Below are positions 12,351 to 23,203 of a stretch of 64,000 bases of DNA, one piece after another. Position numbers and translations under genes: made by a program. The DNA lies in assembly GCA_051710585.1 (NCBI GenBank), contig JBPESP010000005.1, positions 111,775-175,774 of the forward strand. Direction: 5' to 3'. This DNA comes from JBPESP01 sp051710585 (GTDB lineage Bacteria; Pseudomonadota; Gammaproteobacteria; Enterobacterales; Enterobacteriaceae). The notes beneath the pieces are model-generated. The model searched no databases. It had not been told where the DNA came from and saw only the letters and a program-made list of their open reading frames with translations. Numbering within the stretch: the stretch's first letter is position 1; each line of letters starts with the position of its first letter.

Positions 12351-14066
12351 TTAGTAGCGTGGAATAACTCAACTATGATCTTAATAGATCAAGTAGTATC
12401 TTTCATTTATTTTTATCGCGATGTATATACATTGCATCTATGCAGAGTATTCAGTATTTTAAATCAATCTACATCCATCGCTTTAGTTATATCAATTTAT
12501 ATAAATGTAGTTAAGTTACATATACTGTAAACCTAAACTATGTTAAGGCTACTTTTTCTTTTTTCAGAATGCCTGCCACTTGGCGGTGTTCTTTAAAACC
12601 AAAATATATGGCTTTATTTTCCTGTCTCGACATATTCATCCCTTTTTAATGAAAGTCTCTTTGTAAAGCGTTCACAAAAAATGCTTCTATCAACCTGCTA
12701 ATAGAAAAACTAATAGGAACTAGCATATTGGCATCCATACTTGCTATTTTTTTATTAAACCGTATTCCTCAAAATACATTTTTCAATATCCATAATAAAA
12801 AAAGTTTTTTAGCATGATAGGGATCATTTCCCCCTTCATCTTTCAAAAATAATTTTCTATAAAAATTATATTTCTTAAAAATTGCTGAATTTTTGATAGA
12901 GTTTGTAGCACTTAAAATTTATTAATATTTACGTAGAATATTTTTTAATCACTAGTGACAGTAGTGACAAATGTATCACTAAGCAGTAATTTAAATGACA
13001 ATAATAAATAACGAATTCGCTAGTAGCAACTCAAGTATCTGTCCTTAATGCCAACAAGGACAGTACTATCATTAAAATTATATCGGTCGCAGCCTATGCC
13101 GCCTGTCCAAGTAATGCTTATCAGAGATCTTTCATGAATAAAGTTATATAGAGATAGCCACTAAACTCCCCTCCTAAAATTAAACCCATTATATCACAAT
13201 TTATCATGAAAATAATGGCTTTTCCGCCCTATAGAAAAATGATAATATTATCATTAATGTTAATTAACACCGGAAACAGATTAACTCTGGAGCAAGCAAC
13301 TGATAGCCTACACCCCCAAAAAAATCACCTCGGTTATCAGTATCTATAACAAGTTTCTGAACGCCACCGCATCTTTGAGTAGTCGATTAATAACGTACTC
13401 ACTAAGTATCTCATAATCTGTTTGCACATTGCATTAAAACCGTCATTAGATTACTCAGACTAACCCGGGCTGTAATGTTAGTTTTTACTATCTTTAAAGA
13501 CTAGTAGCAGAGTCTTTCGCAATTATCTGGCAGATCTCTATATCAAGATAGCGATATACCGCTTTCAGTATCTCCAACGACGGTAGATCTTTATAAGTAG
13601 CTATCATTACACTACTATACCGTCTTCGTGGTGCAACAGGTAAATATAGGTTTCGATGATATCGAGCAAAATACCGCCCAGAAATACTAATCACATTAAT
13701 TAGTTACCTAACCCCAACATCTCAACTTTAGCAAACATACTAACACAGTATGAAGGGGTAAGGTTAGGCGCTTGCCAGTTTTTCTCTATCGTGCTCGATG
13801 CAGTTATCTACTATGCTAACAGGTACTTGTAGGATGCAATTACAGTAAGCCAGCAATATTTTGGCCGGGATTACTGCTCAGTGTACTTCGCTGTTGGCTA
13901 GAGTAGAGGAGGGCCACTCCAAGGTCGCCAGACATACAGGAATATATTAAATGTCTGTAATTGCTTTACTAATACCGTTAATTTTCACGTCGATACTGAA
14001 CAAAATACCGCCCTGTCGCTTTAACCCCATAAACTGCACCACACCCCCGTTAATCGTTATCCTCCG

Positions 14067-14101
14067 TAGCTACTGATAAGCCCTTCGGTGATCAGTAGCT
14101 A
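14067..14101. repeat. hairpin, 11-bp perfect arms
   Basis: TAGCTACTGAT at 14067-14077 pairs perfectly with 14091-14101 across a 13-nt loop. It lies inside repeat copy A. Confidence 0.65.
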
Positions 14102-15391
14102 TTATCAACCTGATAAAATTTTCGCTTTAAAGTCAGCGCGCTTCAGCACTTACCTAAGTAAGGTTTGTAATTAACCTTATAATCACCATATTATAAAGTG
14201 ATGAAATCATACTGTTAAATACTGTGCGATAGCCTAATAAAGATTGTTAAAACATGGTAAAGTTAATTGTTGATCTTACTCATCAAGTAAGTCATCCATC
14301 ATGCTTTTAGCTATAGCATGAGGCTTTTACATCATTAATATTACTTATATATTTACTATTCTGCAACCTATAAGGCAGCTAGACACTATCCTCGTGCAGT
14401 GCTAGTAGCGCTTTTCTACACTACTCACTAACACGTCAATGTATCATAAAATATTGTCAAGACCGTTGTGTAATATAGCTCCTTATCCATCCCTGTTATA
14501 TTTGTACTATAGTTGGCTTGTGCTAATTACAAACCCCGCGCGCTACAATGGGCAATAAGCAAAAAAGCTGTTAAGCCTAACATTCGCCATCAGATTGCTG
14601 ATGTGTAAATATACCTTTTCATCAATATTAGTATTTATCCACTACTACTCTGCCGGGGCGGTAGACTGAAAAAAAACCATATTTTTTTCACCTAACTGCA
14701 ACTTGTTATACCAGCCGGAAGTCTGTGCGCATTAAATTTTAGCTGATCTGAAAACCATTCCGCCATAATGTTACCTCCATGGTTTTCCCTGCAGGCTATG
14801 GATGATATGGTAATAAAAAATGCGCCTCTTAAGTGGTATCGCTGAACAGCGGCAGTTTATAGCATCTTAGGAAATAGATGGCTAACACGTTCTCCTCATA
14901 TATCAAAAAACAGGTTAAGTTAAGCCATTAAATCTTCTGTTTAGGTTCCTTGAGGATGTGTCATACATGCAGCGAATATTATTATCCAGCGAAAGGAATG
15001 CTCGTCTACTTATTGATAATGCAAGGACAGTGATCGGTAGTCTTTGACTGTGATAGAGAAGTGGCTCAAAAAAAATCAGCTATAAATATCAATAAGAATA
15101 ATCTTTTCTAGATTCCTCAAAAAAGCTAAACCTACCACATGGTGAAGGTAGTAGAGAACAAATAGTAGTTAGTAGTCGGTTTCAGACTGTTGGTACGGCT
15201 ATCTAGACCCTCTATGACCAAGGCTGCGGTTGCAGACCTCTAGAAAACCCACTCGTTAAGCTTTTTTTAACCAGAAATGTAAGTACTAAATAAATAGCGT
15301 ATCCTTTCCTCCCCACCACTGAGCGGATTATTATAGTACTCGGTGTTAGAAGTAGCGTAAACATCTCTAGATGCAGATATCCATTAAGATC

Positions 15392-15437
15392 AGATGAAGC
15401 AGGCGCAGATTAAAAGATTTCTGCACCTGCTTCATCT
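15392..15437. repeat. hairpin, 18-bp arms with one mismatch
   Basis: AGATGAAGCAGGCGCAGA (15392-15409) pairs with 15420-15437 at 17 of 18 positions across a 10-nt loop. This is one of the longest inverted repeats of the window and lies in decayed DNA. Confidence 0.75.
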
Positions 15438-15949
15438 CGCTGCATTCTTCCATATAAAAATTCTAAGTCACGACCCCCTGATTGAACGATACCCCCTCCC
15501 AGGCATTCCATAACAATAGGTTACCGGCCACCAGTGCAAGCCTTTAAACTGTCCCTTCCGCCATATACAATAAGTTATTCAACTAGTTGATAACACTGAA
15601 TAAATAATGCAATATACTACCAATATACACTAATATCGAGTTTTTCGCTTATGGCGCAACTTTCCAGCGATAGCACAATTTTTTCTCAGTAAAAAAACTT
15701 TCAGGTTAGAACAGTATCCAGGTTGCGCACATGCTCTTTGTTCTCAATATCCTCCAGTATCACCAAGTTGATGCGTAGCTTTTACCACTATTGGCCATCT
15801 GCAACCTTGATATTATTGCACATCATAATGTTTCATCTATCTCCAGGTACGCCTAAAACCATAGACTTAAAAAAGTCTGCATCCTAGGGATTAAATTCCA
15901 GAGAGGCATTCATGTCTTCCAATATTCAAATACACCCATTAAATGAAGT

Positions 15950-18900
15950 CTAGCGCAAATTAGAGCATAGTACTTAATGCAACCTACTATACACTACAAC
16001 ATAAACAGCCAATACGTTAACTTAAATTTTCGCAAGATATGGAATGATGTCCTATTCGTCTTTAGACTGTCGATTATCTATGGCAGCTGCTAAAACAGAT
16101 ACCTCCACAGTTCACAGAACTCAGTATGACAAAATGTTGTAAGCAATAAGTTTACAAAAAACAATAGCAACAGGCGTTCACTAGATCAGCCACCTATAAA
16201 AAAAACCGCCTCGCTATAACCTTCTCGTGCCCAGTACAAAAGCAGAAATTCAGCTGCAATGATGCGTTGCAAACTGGATAACAGCGTAAGCAGCGCTAGA
16301 ATGCATAAATGTAAAATTTTTTCATCATACAAGCTCCCATTACAATTAACATACTTAATCATCTATTAGTAATCTAACTTTATCTGATAAGAATGCCCCA
16401 TTGGGTCGCTCAGTATTTTCAGGGCTATCTACTTTTTATAAAAAGCAGCACGATTCATTTTGCGATCTGAAAAATTCTCGTCCAGTAATGATACCATTTT
16501 ATTAATAGTGTTCATGCGCTCCTACGTTTAAAATATGTCTTTCGATATAATCCCCTTTAAATTATGTTTAAACACTATAATGGCACTCAGCTACTACCGT
16601 ATTGATATGTAAACTAGATCCCCAGCGCCCGTGTAATCACACCTACCAGAGTGATACTCGCCTAAGCACAATAAATAAGTACCATTGCCGCCCCGCGATG
16701 TAGAGATATCCTTGCCAGCAACCCTAACTACGCTGATCTTTATCGGGTTTAGATACGTACTCAGTAACACTTTAACTAATTACTCCGTACTCCACACATC
16801 TCTATCTGGGTTTTAATTTAGATTAACGCCTGAAACAACTTTTTTGCTATGAGTGATATCAGGGTATGCGCCTATCTGGCGCAAAGCTTAACAAACACTT
16901 CACCACTGTTGCTAAGCAAGACCCTTATTAATTTCCTTGGCAGTAATAGTAGTTACATCATCTCGTATTATAGCAAATTGATTAGCTATAATATTTTTTA
17001 AAATTAGCCAGAAACCCTCAAATATCAAAAAAAAACGCCGGCAGATGATGCAGAAGTGTTTATCCTAAACAAAAAAATGAGAACAACTTCAGTGTCTCCC
17101 TAGTGGTGGAGTAACTGGCTAGTCTCGAATAGAATTTCGGCAGTAGCAATGGAATTGCTCCATGCATTTGTTGAACGTATCAACAGCGTAACGTACCCTA
17201 TGGCACTTAATTTGTTAGTTATGTTTAACCTTCTCTTTTCCATAGTCTCCTGAAAATGAAACATAAGGCCTGTCAGAATGACATACGGGATTTTTGCTAG
17301 CTAGCAAAGGTTAAGCGCGCTATCCTTCCCAGGAATTATCATTCCCCAGTGCTTCTTTTCTGGCGCCGATATAAAGTGCGCTATGAAAGCGTTTTGCATC
17401 TGCAACTAAGCAGAAAGAATCAAAAGATCCGTAATCATTGGCGTGATACATTGTAGAAACACTTCCGAGAAAACGCCATCACAAGGGCGTGAATAGCAGT
17501 AGAAAAAGATTGATCAATGGGAGGTGAATAGAGTATATATCAAGTTTTAATGAGTGGTAGCCCATATGGTAGCGTATTAACGCTACAGCCATTAGGCCAA
17601 AATAGGTATTAAGAAATCCATTCTAAACTACCACATAAGTAATACTCCTATCTGAATTATTGGTTTTTAACAGTAGAGGTGTTTGTAGAGTCTCTAGTTG
17701 TATATTGAGGCAAGATCACATTCCTCATTGCAGCTATTGCTACCAGATGATTTTATCGCCTGTTGTTTTGTAGCCTATCCGCTATACTTCCTCCCATATG
17801 TTGTTGAGCGCCAGATTAAGCCTATCAAATGGCAAGTGTTACCTAAGAAGAGTGCTGTTTATTATATTTCGCACTAGACGCCGTGCTACTAGCCAGAGTC
17901 GGAAACTAGTACAAATATCTAACACGGCGCGAAAAAATAAAGTTAGTCAGCACGAGTAAACCACTATTAGCCTCTCTCTAATTTATAGGAACACCTTCCA
18001 CCGTTAAAGTGCATCACTATGCGTAACCCAAAAAAAAAGCCAAAATAAATTCCGAGCGGCACCTTGTAGTCTACTACTCCTAATAACTTCAAACACACAG
18101 GCCAGAAAAACTCTGTAAGTAGCCAGAAACGCACAATAGCGGGATTAGATCCGAGGTCGGAGACCATTCTGCTGGATGGTGACAACCTAAGACAAACTCA
18201 CTATGATAGAATGAGATCACACAAGTCGTCGCTAAATAATGTGAAACTTTCTAAGCTTTAAAACCGGTACTAAAATTCTGGATAGAATTTACTGTAAAAT
18301 TCATTATAGCCGTGCCCTGCCTAGGGCACGGCACGCAGCGTCAATGCTTATATACACAAGCATAGTCCCTGCGATTAACATAAATAGGTCTTATTTTACC
18401 TCTAGAGAGACATAACGAATCAGCGTTATGTCCATGCACATAAGTTCCACTTCGTCCAGATTACACACCTAATCATCACAAAAACCGCTGACCGTTAGCG
18501 TTAATCACTCCATGCCTAGCCAATGCTACTATACTAATTAAGACTATTATTAGGCAGGAATCTCATAGTGAGAACAGTATTATACCTACAATAAACAATC
18601 ATCTAAGTGAACTATTATCACCATCCTGATCAAAGACACAATCCTAGTATTATACTTGGCGCAACAAATAATAATACGATAAATGGCGTGAAACAAAAAA
18701 GTTCCTAGACAGAATATGTACCTTTGTGCCCAAAGGTAGTAGTTAGCAGAGCCACTTATGGGCGTATCGAGTAATACTCAGAAAACAGGATAGCCAATTA
18801 CCTAAGCTAACCCTATTTAAATAGTATCCGCCAATTCGTTAGGCACGGCTTATAGCGATACCATAACGCGGACACAAAAGTGTCATAGACATGTGATAAG

Positions 18901-19691
18901 CTTACCTCAGCCAGCTGTCGGTCCAGCTTAGCCAAAAAAAAGCGGCGCGGCAAAATTTATTATAATTAGGATATATAAATCCTCTCTACTAAAATAGAGT
19001 ATCAAGAGCTCTCTAATCATGAAAGAGCATCAATAAGTTTACCAAAAGGATAATGCGTTACTCCCATACGCTGCGCAATCCCTTTTCGATATAAAATAAG
19101 ACATCGCTAAAATGATGGATAAATACCTTAATGACGGAAAATTATCATAGCAACAATTTCCTGCACTGACTCTAGCAATTAAGAGCACCGCCCCTAGCGT
19201 AAACTAGATCTCCTCATCCAAAGGAGTTTATTTTACCAACTATATACTACTTTAATTAAATTTTCTAATACGCATTACTTCAAAGGTTTACCGCATGAAA
19301 TACCGTCTCAGTAAAGGCATTTCCCATCCTTTTCATCGAAGATAAAACACTGGAGCAATAAACTCAGGGCAGAGTAGCAATACTCATTGCCTTAATTATC
19401 TTTTATCAGTCAACGCGATTGAAACAGCCTTACAGAATAATATATCGAATACTGTGTAAAAGGCATAAAGTACTTAGTTTAATTTGTAGATATAAAGTTC
19501 ATAAGTTGTACACTACAATATCGAGGCACTTTTTTGGTAAAGTTTTCTATTTATGCGCTCCTAAAAGAATACATCATTCCTAGAACCTTTCACACTAACT
19601 TTTTAAAAAAAGTACTGCCCAACTTAATTACCTTATTAACAAAATATACAAACCTGTTTATTTTCTAAATGATAGCGCATATAATTGATAT
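15950..19691. other. gene-free decayed DNA
   Basis: I find no gene that can be named. A GC-rich perfect hairpin lies at 18309-18332. A minus-strand frame near 19015-19085 reads KGIAQRMGVTHYPFGKLIDAL, which looks protein-like but cannot be assigned. In E. coli the csrB RNA lies next to yqcC, near truC-yqcA; I looked for its repeated CAGGATG hairpins and found none. Confidence 0.5.
18309..18332. repeat. GC-rich hairpin, 10-bp perfect arms
   Basis: GCCGTGCCCT at 18309-18318 pairs with AGGGCACGGC at 18323-18332 around a GCCT loop. It is strikingly GC-rich for its surroundings and has no T-run. Confidence 0.7.
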
Positions 19692-20116
19692 ATGTTAGAA
19701 TGATAAATGTCATGTATGGTAGAAGTTAATAAAACAGGCTGCCTGATCCACCGCAGCTAACTGAATAACAAGGAAAAGTGATAATAATACAGACAGTGCA
19801 TGATACATTTGGACATTATGTTTTATACCATGCACCAATTGGGTTGCATGATGGCATAGCGTCCTGCTTATGACGCTTTCGCTAATTTATGTTATCCGAT
19901 AATTAACAGTAACATGCAGTTTTATCATCACCTGTAACTACACGGATAGCTGATATCCACGCTTATCAAATAACTATGGCAAATCCCGTTGAGTGCCGAT
20001 TATTACTGATTATTAATAAAAAAAATTAGGCTGACGTGGCCTATTTCCCTAAATATGAAACAGTTGAGTTTGCCAAGACTTCAAGTCAGGATAATGCTCT
20101 TAATTACACGGGATAG
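19692..20116 (+). pseudogene. truC: broken tRNA pseudouridine synthase C
   Basis: TruC makes pseudouridine 65 in several tRNAs. The start ATG at 19692 begins MLE, and after two stops the frame gives VEVNKTGCLIHRS, matching the family N terminus (VNKPSGWLVHRS). Near 19782-19845 another frame reads VIIIQTVHDTFGHYVLYHAP. The C terminus reads ADIHAYQ and then YETVEFAKTSSQDNA, ending at the TAG at 20114-20116. The remnant is about 425 bases against about 780 in E. coli, so the catalytic middle has been deleted. It keeps the conserved place directly before yqcA. Confidence 0.85.
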
Positions 20117-20135
20117 GTTAGGGTAGTCGAGCGCT

Positions 20136-20582
20136 ATGGCACAGATAGGTATTTTTGTCGGTACAGTTTACGGTAACGCGTTATTAACCGCTGAAGAAGT
20201 AGAGTTGATTCTGATGAATCAGGGTCATCAAGTGATGCTATTTGAGGATGGTAACCTTAAGCAATGGCAAGCGTATGTCAAAGAAGTGATCCTCATTATT
20301 ACTTCCACCACCGGGCAGGGGGGGTTACCAAATAATATCATAGCGCTATTCCAGCAGATAAAGGATAAGCTAAAGAATCAATCAGCACTACGCTATGGCG
20401 TCATTGCGCTGGGCGATAGCAGTTATGATATCTTTTGTGGTGCAGGGTACGCTTTTGATGCGCTACTACAAGAGCAAGGAGCCAAGCGGATCGGAAGTTT
20501 GCTGGAGATAGATGCCTTAAAACATCCTGAGATAAAAACGCTGGCCTGTCACTGGGCGACAGAGTGGGGTGCATTGTTATAA
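20136..20582 (+). CDS. yqcA: flavodoxin-like protein YqcA
   Basis: A short-chain flavodoxin of 148 residues (149 in E. coli), expected to bind FMN and carry single electrons in the cytoplasm; its physiological partner is not firmly known. The N-terminal FMN phosphate loop reads GTVYGNALL (about 9-17), where most family members have a T/S-rich loop. The central TSTTGQGGLP (56-65) and YGVIALGDSSYDIFCGAG (about 87-104) form the other flavin-binding loops. The upstream partner truC is dead but its tail still abuts this gene. No strong Shine-Dalgarno precedes the ATG, which suits a gene once translationally coupled to truC. A run of seven G (in the GQGG codons) is a slippage risk. Confidence 0.93.
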   Translation: MAQIGIFVGTVYGNALLTAEEVELILMNQGHQVMLFEDGNLKQWQAYVKEVILIITSTTGQGGLPNNIIALFQQIKDKLKNQSALRYGVIALGDSSYDIFCGAGYAFDALLQEQGAKRIGSLLEIDALKHPEIKTLACHWATEWGALL

Positions 20583-21042
20583 GGTGCCACGTCGAGTGGT
20601 CATGCTATACCGGTATATATCGCGCTATATAGTAAGACTAGCGCGGCATTGCAGACTCTTGTAGTCCCCCTTTATACTGCACGTTATTAACTAACGTAGC
20701 CGGGGTGCGTATGAAATGCCAAGACTTAATATTCCTGCTACCAATACCCTTTATAATCCCCGCCGCATGCATGCAGGCGTTCAGCTGATGTAATGATTTT
20801 GATGGATCATTTTCCAGACTAGTCTCATTCTTGACAATTTTATTAGACAGTAGGCTTTTAGGTGGCGAAGATAATGTAAAAATATTATTTTGTAAGTTCA
20901 ATTCAGAACTAATTACGCATATGGATCTGATCTAATTCTTTGCTCACATAGCAAAGATAAGGAAATATGCTCGTTATCGTCCATATAATTAACGCACTAA
21001 AATTTTTTTTAGATTACGTGTATACTACAACACGAGTAAAAT
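20583..21042. other. gap between convergent yqcA and dapD
   Basis: The 460 bases between the 3' ends of yqcA and dapD show no credible gene. A minus-strand frame at 20638-20901 is open for 87 codons but lacks a ribosome-binding site, recognisable motifs and the compositional look of a real gene, and I treat it as chance. No clean terminator for either gene is obvious. Confidence 0.55.
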
Positions 21043-21867
21043 TTAGTTAGTAGTACGTAATAATTCATTAATACCTACTTTACTGCGAGTTTTAACATCG
21101 ACCTTTTTTATTATTACCGCGCAATAAAGACTATAACACCCTTCTTTAGAGGGTAAATTGCCAGATACAACTACCGACCCAGCCGGTATACGGCCATAAT
21201 GGATTTCGCCGCTTTTGCGATCATAGATCTTAGTACTCTGACCAATGAATGTCCCCATTGAAATAACCGAACCTTCCTCTACGATAACCCCTTCAACCAC
21301 TTCAGAGCGAGCGCCGATAAAACAGTTATCCTCTATAATAGTCGGGTTAGCCTGTAGCGGTTCCAACACACCGCCAATGCCTACGCCACCGGATAAGTGA
21401 ACGTTTTTGCCAATCTGCGCACAAGAACCGACGGTGGCCCAAGTATCCACCATGGTTCCTGTATCCACATAGGCGCCGATATTAACATAGGAGGGCATTA
21501 ACACCGTGTTTCTGGCAATGTAGGCGCCATGACGCACATTAGCTGGAGGCACAACACGGAGGCCTTCGTGCTGGAAGTGTTCGCTATCCCAGCCGGCAAA
21601 CTTCATTGGTACTTTATCGAAAAAGCGCATTTCACCACCCTTGATCAGCTGATTGTTGGTTATGCAAAATGAGAGTAGTATCGCTTTTTTTAGCCACTGA
21701 TGGGTGACCCATTTTCCGCTGATTTTTTCCGCAATGCGTAAAGCACCGCAGTCAAGGGCAGCGATAACTTGATTCACTGCGTCACGGGTAGCATCGGCGA
21801 CATTAGCCGGAGTAATATCAGCACGTTGCTCAAAGGCAGTTTCAATAATCTGCTGTAATAACTGCAT
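21043..21867 (-). CDS. dapD: tetrahydrodipicolinate N-succinyltransferase
   Basis: DapD transfers succinyl from succinyl-CoA to tetrahydrodipicolinate, committing the succinylase route to meso-diaminopimelate (peptidoglycan) and lysine. The 274 residues equal the E. coli length. The left-handed beta-helix of hexapeptide repeats is plain from about residue 110 to 235 (ARNTVLMPSYVNIGAYVDTG, then VGSCAQIGKNVHLSGGVGIG). The start is fixed by AAGAGG just upstream of the ATG on the minus strand. In enterobacteria dapD lies directly downstream of glnD, and a glnD remnant occupies exactly that place. Retention of dapD beside a dead glnD suggests the cell still makes DAP for its wall or lysine for its host. 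Confidence 0.97.
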   Translation of the reverse strand: MQLLQQIIETAFEQRADITPANVADATRDAVNQVIAALDCGALRIAEKISGKWVTHQWLKKAILLSFCITNNQLIKGGEMRFFDKVPMKFAGWDSEHFQHEGLRVVPPANVRHGAYIARNTVLMPSYVNIGAYVDTGTMVDTWATVGSCAQIGKNVHLSGGVGIGGVLEPLQANPTIIEDNCFIGARSEVVEGVIVEEGSVISMGTFIGQSTKIYDRKSGEIHYGRIPAGSVVVSGNLPSKEGCYSLYCAVIIKKVDVKTRSKVGINELLRTTN

Positions 21868-21889
21868 CCTCTTAATCTTATTCTAATCT

Positions 21890-22990
21890 ATCGATTTAAT
21901 GGGAGTTCATAACATTGATCGACGAAACGTCACTGACGCTGACAAACAACTCAGGTTGATCGAACACCGTCAGCTTTAGATAACTTCAACTTTCAGTTTG
22001 GGAAGGTAGAAACACCACCTACAAGTCCACATTACATTAAATTAAAATAACATAGCTTGGATGATAGCCGGGGTAGCTGCGCGAATAAACGGTAATTCAG
22101 ATCGCTCGTATTCATAGCGGGACAGATAAGAGCAATATCCTACATTCTGCTTACGCTTACAGAAAAAATTAGCGCCACTACGGCAGTGGCTTCGGGCTTA
22201 TTTATCAACAACAGTGGCTCTCAGTGCGGCCGTGCAGAATCATATGGCATGCATGTGTTGGGCTAACTGTTTTAAAAAGGCTAATATACAAAAATAATCG
22301 ACATAGTAAAGGCTCCCCATATTTCTTGAAGACGTTCTTTATCAATCCATTCATACACAAAAGCGCTAACGCTTAAGAATTCTTGCGTTGTACCTGCTTC
22401 ACGCATGTTTTAGGGTATATAAATATAGCGATATAACTGCTTCTTAGTGGCGAAGAATAGCTTATATCTATATAGCAGGCTTTTTTATTTCATGTATCCC
22501 ATAACGTTTCATTGGTGGTGTAAATATTTGCCACTGATAGGCATGAAAAGTAGTGTGGCTAACTCTTCCCCTCTTCACTTTTCGCTACGAACTAAACCAG
22601 CACCTCAGAATTCTAAATATTCCGTCGGTAGACACTGACTGATAGATATGCAAGATAACTTTCAAAAGTCACATCACCAATTAAGCATCCTCGGCGGGTA
22701 AATCATACAGTACCGCAAATTCCAGCACATCGCTGACGCTAAAATGGGATGGGGACCCTCCCCGTAGTCTTTAACAAAATTACAAAAAACAATGTCAATA
22801 ATGATAGATACTGCTATTTCAACCGCAAAATAACTTGAATTAAATCGGATAATACTGGTACAGATACTGTAGCTTTCATCCGTGAAGCTTTTTTTTCAGC
22901 TTATAGTAATACTCGATATGTTGTGTATATTATATAGTGTACCCATGGGACAGGCCAAATTATATCTAACTTACGATATTACTCCACTGC
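21890..22990 (-). pseudogene. glnD: broken uridylyltransferase GlnD
   Basis: GlnD senses glutamine and uridylylates PII proteins to control nitrogen assimilation. Reading minus-strand upstream of dapD, broken frames match the C-terminal half of GlnD in order: a decayed HD-domain segment (GGSPSHFSVSDVLEFA near 22720-22755, family GGDHSILGAQDVVHFA), LPAEDAQLVMWLL-like sequence with a stop, IYTTNETLWDT near 22510-22545, RLQEIWGAF near 22320-22345, and the first ACT domain as VFDQPELFVSVSD near 21930-21968. Stops and frameshifts are many and the last ACT domain is deleted. Anything further upstream (the nucleotidyltransferase domain) has been replaced by hairpin-rich unrecognisable DNA. Confidence 0.85.
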
Positions 22991-23014
22991 AGCATATAAC
23001 TTCACAGGACGCTT

Positions 23015-23030
23015 CTACCAGAAATGGTAG
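23015..23030. repeat. small hairpin with GAAA tetraloop
   Basis: CTACCA at 23015-23020 pairs with TGGTAG at 23025-23030 around GAAA, a GNRA-type tetraloop. It sits immediately before the large inverted repeat. Confidence 0.5.
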
Positions 23031-23038
23031 TATAACAT

Positions 23039-23099
23039 TTTACCATGCCCCGAGATACAAAATTCGCATAAAGAATTTTGTATCTCGGGGCATGGTAAA
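23039..23099. repeat. 27-bp perfect inverted repeat, 7-nt loop
   Basis: Bases 23039-23065 (starting TTTACCATGCCCCGAGATAC) are perfectly complementary to 23073-23099, with the 7-nt loop GCATAAA. It is the longest perfect hairpin found in the window. No T-run follows, and no target-site duplication or transposon-end hallmark is visible around it. It lies where the middle of glnD would once have been. Confidence 0.9.
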
Positions 23100-23170
23100 C
23101 AATAATTCCATTGGCTCATCAAAGTAACTAAACACCTCAATACATTAGTTACGCACTGTTTACTAGAACT

Positions 23171-23202
23171 TGTAGCGATGCAAAATATTTTGCATCGCTA
23201 CA
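23171..23202. repeat. 32-bp perfect palindrome
   Basis: TGTAGCGATGCAAAAT at 23171-23186 is followed without a spacer by its exact reverse complement at 23187-23202. Such loopless palindromes are poorly tolerated in E. coli when long. It lies 72 bases from the 27-bp inverted repeat. Confidence 0.9.
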
Positions 23203-23203
23203 C

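Larger units (their letters stand above)
10300..15950. repeat. copy A of a diverged long duplication
   Basis: This segment aligns collinearly and in the same orientation with about 31.4-37.3 kb. Anchors are GTAATAAGCAA (about 10345 versus 31449), TATCATTC/CATCATTC (10493 versus 31626), TTTCAATATCCATAAT (12781 versus 33961), TTTCATGA (13130 versus 34281), TATTGATAA (15011 versus 36351) and ATTATTGCACATCA (about 15812 versus 37187). The offset drifts from about 21.1 to 21.4 kb, so indels have accumulated. Both copies share an extremely AT-rich core. On the minus strand at about 15750-15780 a frame reads INLVILEDIENKEH, resembling the Asp box of GspE/PilT/DotB-type secretion ATPases. No intact gene survives. 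Confidence 0.6.

Noticed and set aside
18309..18332. Possible csrB-like or other known small RNA near truC-yqcA
   Set aside because: The repeated CAGGATG hairpins typical of CsrB are absent; only a single GC-rich hairpin is present.
20638..20901. Minus-strand open frame of 87 codons between yqcA and dapD
   Set aside because: No ribosome-binding site, no recognisable motif and no supporting context; treated as chance.
22447..22638. Plus-strand open frame of 63 codons
   Set aside because: It is the reverse of the glnD remnant, where minus-strand similarity (TTNETLWDT) explains the region.
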